From contig JBANSL010000020.1 in assembly GCA_037127255.1 (NCBI GenBank), positions 51,559,098-51,623,097 of the forward strand: DNA of 64,000 nt, read 5' to 3'. The DNA comes from Persicaria tinctoria (lineage: Eukaryota > Streptophyta > Magnoliopsida > Caryophyllales > Polygonaceae). Positions 33,035 through 45,039 of the stretch are shown piece by piece; the first letter of the stretch is position 1; each line of letters begins with the position of its first letter. A model generated the notes under the pieces. The model worked only from the letters and a program-made list of their open reading frames with translations, made no database searches and had not been told where the DNA came from. The position numbers were made by a program, and so were the translations under genes.

Positions 33035-36000
33035 ATGGCTGAGAACACGGTGAGGATGAAACCCTTTGATGGGTCGACTGACTTTGCCATGTGGAAAGTC
33101 AAAATGAAGGCTATTATGATCAAGGATAAGTGTTGGAGGGTTGTCACTGGAGTCCATCCAGAAGGCACTTCTGATTCATCCAAACAAGAGATGGATGAGC
33201 AGGCTCATTCAGAAATCACGATCAGGTTGTCTGACGACGTGGCTCGTTAGGTTGTAAGTAAAACCTCCGCTAAATCTCTCTGGGATGCCCTTGAGGCTTT
33301 GTATTTGACAAAATTTCTACCTAGGAAGATTTCACTGCTAAGTAGGTTATTTACTTTCAAAATGGATACCAGCCTGTCTCTGAATGAAAATCTGAATAAG
33401 TTTTTTAGATTGACACAAGAACTGGAAAGGGTTGATGACAAGATTAAAGACACCCACCAAGCTGTGTTACTGTTAAACTCCTTACCTACTCAGTTTGACA
33501 ACTTTAAAGATGTGGTGCAATATAACAATGATGATCTTAGTAAGGATAAAATTCCGGAATCCATCATTGAGAAAAATGAAATTATGAAGGTGTTCAAAAC
33601 CAAATCTGAAAAGAAAAATGAGCCCAAGCCTGAGGCCCTTGTGGTTAAAGGTAAAGGAAAGGGGAACAACAAGAAATCTAAGAAAAAGGATAAGAAAAAG
33701 GATGATAAGTCCACTGGGGAGGGAAGCAGTAAGGGCAACTGCCACTACTGTGATAAGCCTGGTCATTTCATTAAGGATTGCTATAAAAAGAAAAAAGCTG
33801 ATGAAAATAAGAAAAACAAAGAAATTGCTGCTATGCTTGGTTCTCAAAATGATTACCCCCATCAGTTACTTGTTTGTTCTTCTGATGCTTCTAACAATTC
33901 CTGGATTTTAGATTCAGGATGTACCATCCACTCTACCTATGACAAGTCTATGTACAAGACTTTGGATGAGTATGACGATGGTGAAGTTCTGCTAGGTGAT
34001 GACACCTCTCTGAAGATCAAAGGTGTAGGTAATGTGGTCTTAAAAATGTTTGATGGGAAGGTAAGAGTTCTCCAACAGGTCAGGTGGGTTCCTGACCTCA
34101 GGAGACATTTAATGTCTGAATTTGTGGTAGATGATCAAAATTATGACATTAGGACTCGCAATGGTATTAAGGAAGTCTCTAAAAATGGGACTACACTGAT
34201 AAGAAGTATCAAGAAAGGAGGCTTGTACCATGTACTGGGCACTCCTGAACTGAACTTCACCTCTGTGAGCCTTAATGTCACAATTGATCCTACTATGTTG
34301 TGGCACTCTAGACTTGGTCATATTGGTATTCAAGGCTTGACAAATCTGTATAAACTTGGCATGATTTATGTAAAACCTTCTAGCTTAAGCTTTTGTGAGG
34401 ATTGCATTTATGGTAAAAAATCTAAGCATGTTTTTCCTAAGGCCACCTATGTTGCTAAAGAACCTCTTGCATATGTTCATTTTGATCTGTGGGGGCCTGC
34501 CCAAGTCAATATTGTTGGTGGCAGAAAGTATTTCATTTCTTTCATAGATCATTATTCTAAAAAGGTTTGGATATATCTGCTTAGATCTAAAGATGAAGCT
34601 TTTGATAGTTTTAAAAACTGGAAAATGCTTGTTGAAAATGAATCTGACCATAAGCTTAAGTGTTTAAGAACAGATAATGGTCTTGAATTCTGCAATCATG
34701 TCTTTAATGATTTCTGTATCCAATATGGCATTAAGAGGCACCTCACTGTTCATGGCACCTCTCAGCAAAATGGTATAGCTGAGAGGATGAACAGAACCTT
34801 GCTTGAAAAAGCAAGGTGCATGCTCATTAGTGTTGGGATGAAACCCTCCTTATGGGGTGAAGCTGTAACAGCTGCAGCATACCTCAGAAATAGATCCCCA
34901 TCTTCTGTGCTCGAGTTTAAGACTCCACATAAAATGTGGACTGGGAGAAAGCCTGACTTTACCTATCTGAGGCCCTTTGGATGCACTACCTACACCCATG
35001 TGCCTCAAGGTAAGTTGCAACCAAGGGCCCAAAAAGGTGTGATGTTAGGATATCCCAAGGGTACAAAAGGTTACAAGATATTACTTACGCAACCTCATGG
35101 TTACAAAGTAATCACTTCCAGAAGTGTAACCTTTAATGAGGTGGATTTTCATTTTAAAAATGTTCTGACAACTTCTTCTGAGAGTACAGGTACATATCAA
35201 GAAGCAGCAGTGCAATCCTCCTTCTTCCCGCCACATGAAGGTGAGCATCTTGAAGATGAAGATATGGAGGAAAATGGACCAGTCCCACCTTCAAATCCTG
35301 AACCTGGTGGTTCATATCAGGATGGCCAAGCAGAAGAAGAAGAAGAACTGCAAGGGCCTCAAGGTCATCAAAATGACCACAATGAACACTTGGATGCAGC
35401 AATACCCCATCAACATGATGTGGGAAGTAAGCTTCTCTTCCTCTCAATCTAACTCTCAGTCTCGAGAGTCTTCTGTACAAATTGGTGAAAATGGTTTGCA
35501 TGATTACCAATTAACTAGAGATAGAGAGCCCAGGGTTATCAAACCTAATAGGTGGTATATCAACTTTGCTGAAATTAAAAATGTTGATCTGGTTGAGTTT
35601 GCTTTTATTGTTGCTGAGATTGTGAGATCTTATACTCCTGAAACTTTTGATCAAGCTATTAAGTGTGCAAACTCTAACATGTGGTTAAAAGCTATGAGGG
35701 AGGAAATTCAGTCTATAATTACAAATAGAACATGGATATTAGTGTCTAAGCCTAAAAATGCCAGAATCATTGACTGTAAATGGATCTACAAGTTAAAAAA
35801 AAGTGTAAAACCTACTGATCCACCTAGATTCAAAGCTAGACTTGTGGCTAAAGGTTTTTCACAAAAAGAGAGAATTGATTACAATGACATCTTTGCTCCA
35901 GTAGTTAAATACAAGACCCTGAGGTTGATGCTTGCTATAACTACTGTCTATGATTGGGATTTGGAACAAATGGATGTCAAAACTGCTTTCTTGCATGGTG

Positions 36001-36429
36001 ATCTGTTTGAAACTATGTACATGACGCAACCTAAATGATTTGTTGACAAACTTAAATATGATCATGTGTGCTTGTTAAAGAAATCTATTTATGGTTTGAA
36101 ACAAAGTCCTAGGCAGTGGAATCTTAAGTTTGACTCATGCATGAAAAAGCTTGGCTTTCTAAGAAGCAATTATGATACTTTTTTTGTATTTTAAGGGTGT
36201 CAAATCTAAATCTCCTTTGGATGTGCTCTTCTATGTTGATGATATCTTGATCATGTGCAATTCTAAGGTTCTCATATCTGATGTTAAAAGAGATCTGCAA
36301 CTTCACTTTGACGTGAAAGATTTAGGAGATGCAAAAACGATTCTGGGCATTAACATCACTAGAGATAGAAAAAAGAAGATGATGTGGTTATCTCAAAGTG
36401 ATTATGTGGAAAAGGTTTTGGATAGGTTC
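33035..36429 (+). pseudogene. Element A gag-pol, upstream part (gag to RT), broken
   Basis: The gag start (MAENTVRMKPFDGSTDFAMW) is at 33035, with an in-frame stop at 33248-33250. The long frame 33299-35452 carries the CCHC zinc knuckle (CHYCDKPGHFIKDC), the protease active site (LDSGCT), the GAG-pre-integrase HSRLGH motif and an integrase core (DHYSKK, RTDNGLEF, ending in SQQNGIAERMNRTLLEKAR). A frameshift near 35440 precedes the RT (ARLVAKGFSQ, QMDVKTAFLHG). A stop at 36036-36038 and another break follow before YVDDILIMC. The frame then runs into element B at 36430. The polyprotein would mediate packaging, reverse transcription and integration, but it cannot be expressed intact. Confidence 0.92.
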
Positions 36430-37429
36430 TGATAACTCCCTCCCTTGATGAAAATCGGAATAAATGTTTCAAAAGCTTTGACAGGATGTTTGTGTCAAAG
36501 GCCTTGGAGCATTAACATTTGATGAAATACAAAACCTGTCTTATTAGTCCGAATATTATTTAATCTTATTATATACTTCCTTTATATTATATATATATAT
36601 ATGTATGACTAATCTTTCAGGAAGTATTTCGAGTTTATATCTTTCCTTTGGCGCATATTGAGGAGATCCTATTAAAAAAGGATCATGGCTTCGAAGTATC
36701 CATAAATAGAAGATTCAAGATCAAGCCTGATTCGAAAGAGCCGTTGGTGAAGATCCTTAGGCGCCATTCCACTTCTATATAAAGGAAAGAAAGAAGAAGA
36801 CAGAAGATAGAAGTGCTACACGAGCTTTCATTCATTCAAGCAAGATCTGTCTTCCAAAGTGTCTCTCTACTAAGCGCTCAAGAGTTTGTTGTTTATTTCA
36901 AAGCCTTTGAGAGTCACTGTGAGCTTATAGGATATATTCATTTATAGTGTTCTCGAGAGTTTATAACTCGGGAAGTTGCACTAGGCTATTGATTTGTGAG
37001 AGTAAGAGGATTGTACTAGATAGCTGAGAGAGGTGGGGCTCTTCTAGATTGGTCTAGGACTCCAAGGGAACGTGAGTTGACTAGATTGCAATTGTATAGG
37101 AGAGAGGCTTCTCGGTGAGCTATTAGGATCCTAAGCTAAGCGAATCAATAAAGCCTTTTGAATCCTAGGGTTTTGGAAGAACCCTAGGCGGGGACGTAGG
37201 CCAAGTTCGTGGCGAACCTCGTAAACAATTACTCGTGTCCTTTACTTATTGCTTTACCTTATTTCCGCACTTGGTTCGATTGTCTAACTTTGTGATTCAG
37301 GTTAATCTCAAAGGGTTTTATACGAGCTCCAAAAGTCTTGAGACTTTCTGCGAAAAACGGGCATACTCTATTCAACCCCCCTTCTAGAGTATTTTCTTTA
37401 TTACATTGTTTTATATTATTGAACCTTCA
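36430..37429 (+). repeat. 5' LTR of element B
   Basis: Starts TGATAACTCC and ends ACCTTCA. It contains a short TA microsatellite near 36587-36602, two units longer than in the other LTR. A TATATAAA-like string near 36776 could be the promoter TATA box. Confidence 0.95.
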
Positions 37430-37431
37430 AT

Positions 37432-37443
37432 TGGTATCAGAGC
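37432..37443 (+). other. Primer-binding site of element B (initiator tRNA-Met type)
   Basis: TGGTATCAGAGC begins two bases after the 5' LTR, again complementary to initiator tRNA-Met. Confidence 0.92.
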
Positions 37444-37486
37444 TTTACTCACTGTTTTTGATCTAATAATCTTGTGAGTTTCGATC

Positions 37487-39256
37487 ATGTCTGGTGAAGC
37501 AAGCGGAGGATTTGCACAGGGAAGGTCCACAAGCAGACCGCCACTCTTTGTAGGAAACAACTTTGTCCACTGGAGATCTTTGATGAAGATGTTCATCATA
37601 GACCAAGATCTAGAGCTTTGGAACATTATAGAGAATGGTCCGAAGATTCCAGAGAAAGATGGACCAAATGATACCAAAGTTGCAAAGAAGGAGTCTGAAT
37701 ACAACCAAGCAGATCTTGAAACCATCTCCAAAAACTACAGGGCTATTAACTTACTCTATTGTGGTCTTAGTACTGATGAGTTTAACCGTATTTCATCTTG
37801 TAGGTCAGCTAAAGAGATTTGGGACAAATTGGTCATCACCTATGAAGGAACAAGCCAAGTGAAAGACACCAAGATCAGCATCTTCTTTCGAAAGTATGAG
37901 CTCTTCAAGATGAAGTCTGATGAGTCAATCAAGGCCATGTTCACACGATTCACAGAAATCACCAACAACCTTGACTCTCTCGGCAAGAGCTTTACCAACG
38001 TTGAGAAAGTGAGGAAGATACTGAGGTGCCTTCCAAAGGAGAAATGGGGTCCAAAAGTAACAGCTATAGAGGAAGCCCAGGACCTCACCACTCTACCCCT
38101 TGATGACCTTCTTGGGAAGCTGATCACGCATGAGATGATCCTTAATGAAGACGATGGAGAACTTCCAGCTAGCACTAAGAACTTGGCACTCAAGTCTAAG
38201 AAGGATGAGCCCAAGGATGGATCTGATTCCGAAGATGAGGATGACGATGAGGATGATCCTTTTGCTCTTATCACAAGAGGCCTTGCTAGAATTCTCAAAA
38301 TGAAGAAGCAATTCAACAACAAGGATGGATCAGAGTCTTCAACATTTCTAGGTAAGCCTCAATACAACAAGTATGAAAAGAAGACTAAACCGTTGTCTTG
38401 TTTTGAATGTGGTGAAACAGATCATCTTGTGAAGGACTGCCATCAAAAGACAAAGAGCCAGCCCAAGAAAGGTGATAAATGGAAGAAGAAAGCCATGGTG
38501 GCAACTTGGAGTGATTCCGACTCTGACTCCGATGATGAGAAGGCCAACATTTGTCTTATGACCTCAGAAGATGGATCCCTCGATGAAAAGCTTGAAGCCA
38601 CTGTAAGAGAACTTATGGAAAGTCCAAAAGAGGTATTATCGGAATTCCTTTCCAATATGATTGCCAATGAAGAGAAGCTTATTGCCCAAACTAACATCCT
38701 TATTAACAGAAATGTGGACCAGGAAAGAACTATTGAGGATATGTCTATGAGGGTCAAAAGTCTTAAAGCCTCTTATTCAGGTCTTGACATTAAAGTCAAG
38801 ACGCTTGACTCAGAGAAATCTGAACTCAAGCAAGATCTCTCCTCTATAAGAAATGAGCATCATGACTTAGAGAACGAGAAGATCTCCCTGAATAATAAGA
38901 TTCAAGACCAACAGACAGCCCTCATAAGTTTTACCAAATCCAAAAGTACTCTCGATAGGATGTTGGGTGAGCAACAAAGCTCTCTAAACAAAAGTGGTAT
39001 TGGTTACAATCCAAAGTTTTTAAAGAAGCAAAACATTACCACTTTTGTAAAGGCAAAAGGAAGCAGAACCTCTCCTATATGTCACCATTGTGCTAGAAAG
39101 GGACATGTAAAAGAGATCTGCCCCTATAGAAGAAAGGATTCATACATTATTCGCAATACATTTCCTGTTCATAACACAAGTTTGGGTTCCAAAAGGCACT
39201 ATTTTACCAAATATGGTTTACCCCAACAATGGACCCAAATTTGCTTATTGGTCTAG
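37487..39256 (+). CDS. Element B gag-like polyprotein start (589 codons)
   Basis: The frame opens MSGEASGGFAQGRSTSRPPL. It contains a copia gag (UBN2/DUF4219-type) region with HWRSLMKMFI, KEIWDKL and FTRFTEITNNLDSLGK at about residues 25-240. An acidic Asp/Glu linker, a first CCHC knuckle (CFECGETDHLVKDC), a coiled-coil-like segment at about residues 390-500 and a second knuckle (CHHCARKGHVKEIC) follow. Two knuckles and the long coiled coil are typical of Sirevirus gag. The frame is lost shortly after 39170: the conserved VWVP-type sequence reads in another frame. The following pol frame is therefore reached only through the break. Confidence 0.85.
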   Translation: MSGEASGGFAQGRSTSRPPLFVGNNFVHWRSLMKMFIIDQDLELWNIIENGPKIPEKDGPNDTKVAKKESEYNQADLETISKNYRAINLLYCGLSTDEFNRISSCRSAKEIWDKLVITYEGTSQVKDTKISIFFRKYELFKMKSDESIKAMFTRFTEITNNLDSLGKSFTNVEKVRKILRCLPKEKWGPKVTAIEEAQDLTTLPLDDLLGKLITHEMILNEDDGELPASTKNLALKSKKDEPKDGSDSEDEDDDEDDPFALITRGLARILKMKKQFNNKDGSESSTFLGKPQYNKYEKKTKPLSCFECGETDHLVKDCHQKTKSQPKKGDKWKKKAMVATWSDSDSDSDDEKANICLMTSEDGSLDEKLEATVRELMESPKEVLSEFLSNMIANEEKLIAQTNILINRNVDQERTIEDMSMRVKSLKASYSGLDIKVKTLDSEKSELKQDLSSIRNEHHDLENEKISLNNKIQDQQTALISFTKSKSTLDRMLGEQQSSLNKSGIGYNPKFLKKQNITTFVKAKGSRTSPICHHCARKGHVKEICPYRRKDSYIIRNTFPVHNTSLGSKRHYFTKYGLPQQWTQICLLV

Positions 39257-39265
39257 CCACAAAGG

Positions 39266-42200
39266 TTGATGTTTGTCTTGCAGGAGATCACCAAGGTGAA
39301 AGATCACAAATGGATTATTGATAGTGGATGCTCGAGGCATATGAGTGGGAAGAGCTCTCTCTTTCATGATCTAAAGGAGCAATCCACGGGAACAATCACT
39401 CTTGGTGACAAAGAAAAATGTGACATCGTTGGTATTGGTAGTGTTGGAAATGATTCCAACCACAGTATTAAAAATGTTTATCTTGTTAATGGTTTAAAGT
39501 ATAATTTGCTTAGTGTCTCTCAATTATGCGATAGTGGTAACAATGTCAGATTTAACAAGAAAAGATGTATAGTGTGCAGAGATGATACATGTGAAGTTAT
39601 ATTGACTGCATATCGTTACAACAACATATACGCCATAAATGCTGATCAAGTGGCACAAGGAAGCTTAACATGTCTAAAGGCTTTGACGGACGATCCAAAG
39701 CTCTGGCACAGGAGACTCGGTCATGTGAGTCCACATACACTACAAAAGCTTGTGTCCAAAGGGCTTGTAAGAGGGTTACCTGAGATGGACTTCCAAGGTA
39801 TTGATATGTGCAATGCATGCACACGAGGTAAACAAACACGTAGCTCTTTCAAACCCAAAAAGGTTGTAAGTTCTTCTAGACCCCTTGAACTTTTACATAT
39901 GGATTTATGTGGTCCTATGCGAGTCAAATCTCCCAATGGTAAAAAGTACATGCTAGTTGTTGTCGATGACTTTTCAAGATATACTTGGGTTGCATTTTTA
40001 AAAGAAAAATCAGAGGCCTTATTTGAGTTTTCAAAACTTTGTAAGGAGTTGCAAACTTTAAGAAATGAGCCCATAGTGTCAATTCGGAGTGATCATGGTA
40101 GGGAGTTTGATCAACTTCAGTTTGATTTGTTTTGTGCTAAATATGGCATCTCCCATAACTTTTCTGCTCCTAGGACACCTCAACAAAACGGGGTTGTGGA
40201 ACGCAAGAACCGCACCTTAGAGGAAATGGCAGGACTATGCTTTTAGAAAATGCATTACCTAAAACCTATTGGGCTGAAGCTGTTAACACAACTAACTACA
40301 TTTTGAATCGTTGTCTTATTCGTTCCATCTTAAAGAAAACTCCTTATGAACTTTTCAAAGGCCGCAAACCTCTTATATCTTACTTTAAACCCTTTGGCTG
40401 TACTTGTTTTGTTCATAACAATGGAAAAGATAACCTTGGGAAATTTGATGCGCGTAGTGATAAAGGTATATTTCTTGGCTACTCCACGAGTAGCAAAGCT
40501 TATAGAATCTTCAATAAAAGGACCCAGGTAGTTGAAGAAAGTATACATGTTATTTTCGATGAATGCAATGATGGTGCTTTGAGTGAAAGTGTTGCAGATA
40601 TAGATCTTAACATCCATGAAGAGAACGAGGAAGGTGATGATGCTGCTACCAAGAACACAGAGAAGAGGAGCATGCAGGAACCGATTCTTAACACTGAAGA
40701 ATTGGCCCAAGGTGTTGAAGATTCGTCCAAAGCCCTTGGTGTCCAATCCAACAGTGTTGAGACGTCAGAAACTGTGCTGTAACTGAACCTAACAGGACCA
40801 CGGAGTCAGATGTACTACAAGTCAATCCTACCAGTGTGACGAATCAAGGAGCTGAGACTAGCAAAAGGAAATTCAAATACTCCTCATCACACTCATTAAA
40901 GGATATCATTTCTGACCCTACTTCTAGTGTTCAAACTCGTTCTAAACTTAAAGATCTTTGTGCTTTTCACGCGTTTGTTTCTCTTATTGAGCCAAAAAAG
41001 GTAGATGAGGCACTTCAGAAGCCAGAATGGATCATTGCTATGCAAAGTGAGCTTAACGAATTTGAAAGGAACAAAGTCTGGACCTTGAAGCCTAGGCCAA
41101 AGCATCAATCAGTCATTGGCACACGATGGGTATTTCGAAACAAGCTAGATGAGAATGGTAAGATTGTGAGGAACAAGGCAAGGCTTGTTGCTCAAGGCTA
41201 CAATCAAGAGGAAAGTATTGACTACGAGGAGACCTTTGCTCCCGTAGCCAGGCTTGAAGCCATTCGCATTTTATTAGCATTTGCATCTTTTATGAGTATA
41301 AAGTTATATCAAATGGATGTCAAGTGTGCTTTTCTTAATGGTTTCTTAGAAGAAGAAGTATATGTGGCTCAACCCCCAGGTTTTGAAAGTTCAGAATTTC
41401 CCAATCATGTTTATAAACTTGACAAAGCGCTTTATGGTTTGAAACAAGCCCCAAGAGCTTGGTATGAGCGCTTGTCAAAATATCTTTTAGAAAATGATTT
41501 TAAAAGGGGGTTGATCGACAAGACTCTTTTTATCAAAATCAAAGGAAAGGACATTTTGGTTATTCAAATTTATGTTGATGATATATTATTTGGTGCTACT
41601 AACACATCTTTGTGCAAGGAATTTTCTGACATCATGTGCAGTGAATTTGAGATGAGCTTGATGGGTGAACTCAACTTCTTTTTGGGATTACAAGTTCATC
41701 AATCCAAGAAAGGGATCTTTGTCAACCAAAGCAAGTACACTAAGAATCTCTTGAAGAAGTTCAAGATGGATCAATCCAAAGCAGCCAAGACTCCCATGAG
41801 CTCAACATTGTCTCTAGATCAAGACAAGACTAGAATAAGTGTCAATCAGAAGGAGTATCGAGGAATGATTGGATCTTTATTATATCTCACGGCTAGTAGA
41901 CCTGACATCATGTTTAGTGTTTGCATGTGTGCTAGGTTTCAAGCTGATCCTAAAGAATCTCACCTCGTGGCTGTGAAGAGGATCTTTCGATATCTCAATG
42001 GCACTCAGGAGCTTGGACTATGGTACCCAAAGCAAAAGGATTTCACTTTAATTGGATATTCTGATGCAAATTTTGCAGGCTATAAGGTGGATAGGAAGAG
42101 CACATCAGGATTTTGCCAATTCTTAGGAGCATCTTTGATCAGTTGGCACTCAAAGAAGCAAAACTCAATTGCTCTATCCACTACAGAAGCCGAATACATT

Positions 42201-42524
42201 GCAGCTAGAGCCTGTTGCTCCTAAATCCTTTGGATAGCTCAACAAATGCGAGATCTTGGCATCAACCTCAAAGGTATCCCAATTAAGTGTGACAATACAA
42301 GTGTCATATCCATCACTAAGAATCTTGTTCAGCATTCAAGGACCAAACATATTGATGTAAGGCATCATTTCATTCGAGATCATGTTGAAAAAGGTGATGT
42401 GTCCATTTCGTTTATTTCAACTGATTATCAATGGGCTGACATTTTCACTAAGCCTTTGGTAGATGACAGGTTCACCTTCATAAGACGAGAGATTGGAATG
42501 CTTAACAAGGATGCACTTTCGTAG
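39266..42524 (+). pseudogene. Element B pol: protease, integrase, RT, RNase H, with several frame breaks
   Basis: At 39266-40246 are the protease motif IDSGCSRHMSG, GAG-pre-integrase HRRLGH, an integrase zinc region (CNACTRGKQTRSSF), and the integrase core (LLHMDLCGPM, SDHGREFD, TPQQNGVVERKNRTL). A frameshift near 40240 leads to the integrase C-terminus (40237-40782). A second gap near 40782-40836 precedes the RT (40836-42224: [33 protein letters not shown]). RNase H ([27 protein letters not shown]) is cut by an in-frame TAA at 42222-42224 and continues to 42524 (HIDVRHHFIRDHVEKG, ADIFTKPL). The pieces together cover the whole pol, but no intact polyprotein is encoded. Confidence 0.92.
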
Positions 42525-42975
42525 GGGGAGCATTCCCTTTACGAAAGATAAATTCTACTTAGTGTCAAGACCCTTGAGAACTATGTCAAGGTGTGTGAAC
42601 TAAATGGTGGATTACATATATCAGATCATATATTTTTGGTTAATATCTTTTTAGATATTTAATCAATTATAAATTTTTTCGGATTTTAAAATTATTCTTA
42701 ACCGTGAAGATATTTTTTTTTAAATTTGGAACTAAATCTTTCAGTTTTTCAGTCCGATTTTAATGGGAACATTTGAATTTTGAATTGGAAACCTTTCAAA
42801 TTGGCAATGTGATGATTTCTTTCCTTGGAACTCTAAACCCGTCCCATCACTCCCTCTACTTAAACCCAATCCTGTACCCGATTACATCACAAACTCAGAA
42901 CTAATCCAAACCCCTTCACCTTCTCCCTCTTCAACCTCTCAATCTATTCTAAGAAAACCCTAGCCGATTTCCTCC

Positions 42976-44681
42976 ATGGCACCCAAGACCAAGAAAGTTG
43001 TCACACCCAAAAGACTTGGCGCCACCCCCAAGGGACGCCAGGCCACTGCTACCTCTCCCACACCTGAACCGGCTCCTCAAGCAATTGTCCCAACTGTCGT
43101 CCAGAGCACCATCGCTGAGAGCACGGCCATTGTTCCCAAGAGCTCTCAAAAGCGCTCTGCTAAGAAGCCGCTCAATGCTAAACAGAAAGGGAAGAGGAAG
43201 ATTTTGGCTGAGGAAGTGGACGAGGAAGAGGAGGAAGATGACCTAGACGCCTCCCTGGAGAGAGATGCTGCCAAGGAAGCCGAGGAGGAAGCCTTGAAGA
43301 AGAAAAAGGCTGATGAGGAGGCCGAGCTTGCTAGGAAACTGGAAGAGGAGGAAGCTAAGCGGATTCGGAAGGAAGCCGAAGCCGAGGAGGTTCCATCCGA
43401 GGAGGAGCCCGAGGAAGAAGAAGAAGAGCAAGAGGGTTCTGGGGATGACGAGGAAGCTGAAGGAGATGAAGCGGGGTCCGGTGAGGACTCGGGGTCTGAG
43501 GAAGAGGAGGAAGAATCTCCTTCTCCTTCTCCTCCTCCCCCGTCTCCAAAGAAGCGGAAAACCCCTGCTGCTGTCAAGCCTCCATCTCCCAAGCGTACCA
43601 GGAAGGGCACTGTCAAGAGTCTTGTAGCGCCTGTCAAGAGAGTTGCTCCAACATTTGCTCGCATAAAGAATGCCGACCCCCGGCTTATATCCAGGTAAAT
43701 CAATCCTTGCCCTTCTCTTGGTTTCAAGATGATGAGATTGCTGGTAAGTGGGTAGATGAGTTTCGAACTCGTAAGATTAGCTGTTCTGATTTTTTGGATT
43801 TTGAGTTCTTCGAAGCTTTGAAGTTACCATGCATTGAGCTTCTCAAAAAATCCCCAGCCTGGACCCTTCTTAACCTTGAAACTTTCTACTACCCCCAGCT
43901 TACCCATCTGTTTTACATTAACCTAAAAGCCAAAAACGACACCAATGGTTGGTCTTTAGAGTCTGTTGTCAAAGGGGTTAGAATCTCTCTCAACTCCAAT
44001 GATTTTGCAGATTTCCTTGGCTTACCTACCCTAGTTCCACCCTCTGAAATACACCCCTCAAAAGAGAATTGCATCATCCTTGCCCGAGCCAAGTATCTCC
44101 TACCCGAAGCATCCAACAACACCTCAAAGCAACTCACCCACTCATCCCTAACCCTTGAGGCAAAAATAATTTTCAACATCATTGTTCGATGCCTCTTACC
44201 CCGTCTTAACTCTGGCTCACTCCTTACCGACAATGCTATGGTCCTGCTCTACCGCATCTTAAATGGCCTTGACCTTGATCTGGCCAACGCTATCCTTGGA
44301 ACCATGGCTCATGCCAGAAAAGCTAGAAAAGGCTCTCCTCTCCCCTTTGCTACCCTTTTGACCCCTCTCTTCAAAGCTTCTGGAATTGATGTCAAAAATG
44401 AAGAACAGATGCGTCATATGGGTAAGTTCGACTCTAAGGGCCTTGAAAAGATTAGCATCACTCGGTCTCCCCAAGGGACCTTGAGTCTTGCCACTCCTTC
44501 AAAAGCCTTTCCCACTGCTCCAGCTTTCGATGAACGCATGGACAACCTAGAGTTGGGCTTGGAGGAAGTTCGCCTGGATATCAAGGAGCTGCAGAAGGAG
44601 ATTATGACGGAGATGAGCGGGATTTCCAAGATGCTGGAAAGACTGTGGACGAGGCTCACTGATGATGCTCCGGATGAGTAA
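42976..44681 (+). pseudogene. Element B extra ORF downstream of pol (Sirevirus-type additional protein)
   Basis: The first frame (42976-43698, 240 codons) opens MAPKTKKVV, is basic at first, then strongly Glu/Lys-rich and coiled-coil-like, then Ser/Pro-rich with KKRK clusters. The second frame (43707-44681) reads a globular domain with WSLESVVKGVRISLNSNDFA and later LLYRILNGLDLDLANAILG. It ends in a coiled-coil-like segment. The domain resembles the family annotated as putative plant transposon protein, found in Sirevirus-type elements and sometimes called envelope-like. The second frame has no ATG near its start and is offset by one frame, so a frameshift, or a splice at the CAG-GTAAAT near 43694, would be needed to join them. 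No signal peptide or transmembrane segment is evident. Confidence 0.7.
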
Positions 44682-45028
44682 GCCTAAACCCTACCCAATC
44701 CTATCCCACCCACTTGATACATTGCTGGTTTTTGGAAAGGTTTTCAAAACATTTGGTAACTTTTTTAGTGACTGTTTTACCTCCTCCCTTTGTTGAAAGA
44801 CAAAAAGGGGGGAGATGATCTGTGATGTTGCTTAGACTTTGAAAACCTCTACTTAAAGGTCTTGGAAGACCTTGGTTTTTGATTTATGGTTTTCGGTTGG
44901 ATGGTTTTTGCATGCTTTAAAAAATTTGATCCAACATTTGTCTAACCCTTGCAGGTACTTAGTCCGATTTCTATTTTATTATCTATGCTTGACTAAGTTG
45001 CAGGGATGCACAGGTTTTGTCTTTCATC

Positions 45029-45039
45029 AAAGGGGAGAT
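45029..45039 (+). other. Polypurine tract of element B
   Basis: AAAGGGGAGAT lies directly before the 3' LTR and would prime plus-strand DNA synthesis. Confidence 0.85.

Noticed and set aside
39254..39256. Programmed readthrough of the TAG between gag and pol in element B
   Set aside because: The frames on each side match, but conserved VWVP and GPKFAYW sequence just upstream reads in another frame, so the stop is better explained by a nearby frameshift.
42976..43727. Minus-strand Ser-rich frame of 193 codons (43146-43727)
   Set aside because: It is the antisense shadow of the Glu-rich plus-strand frame of element B.
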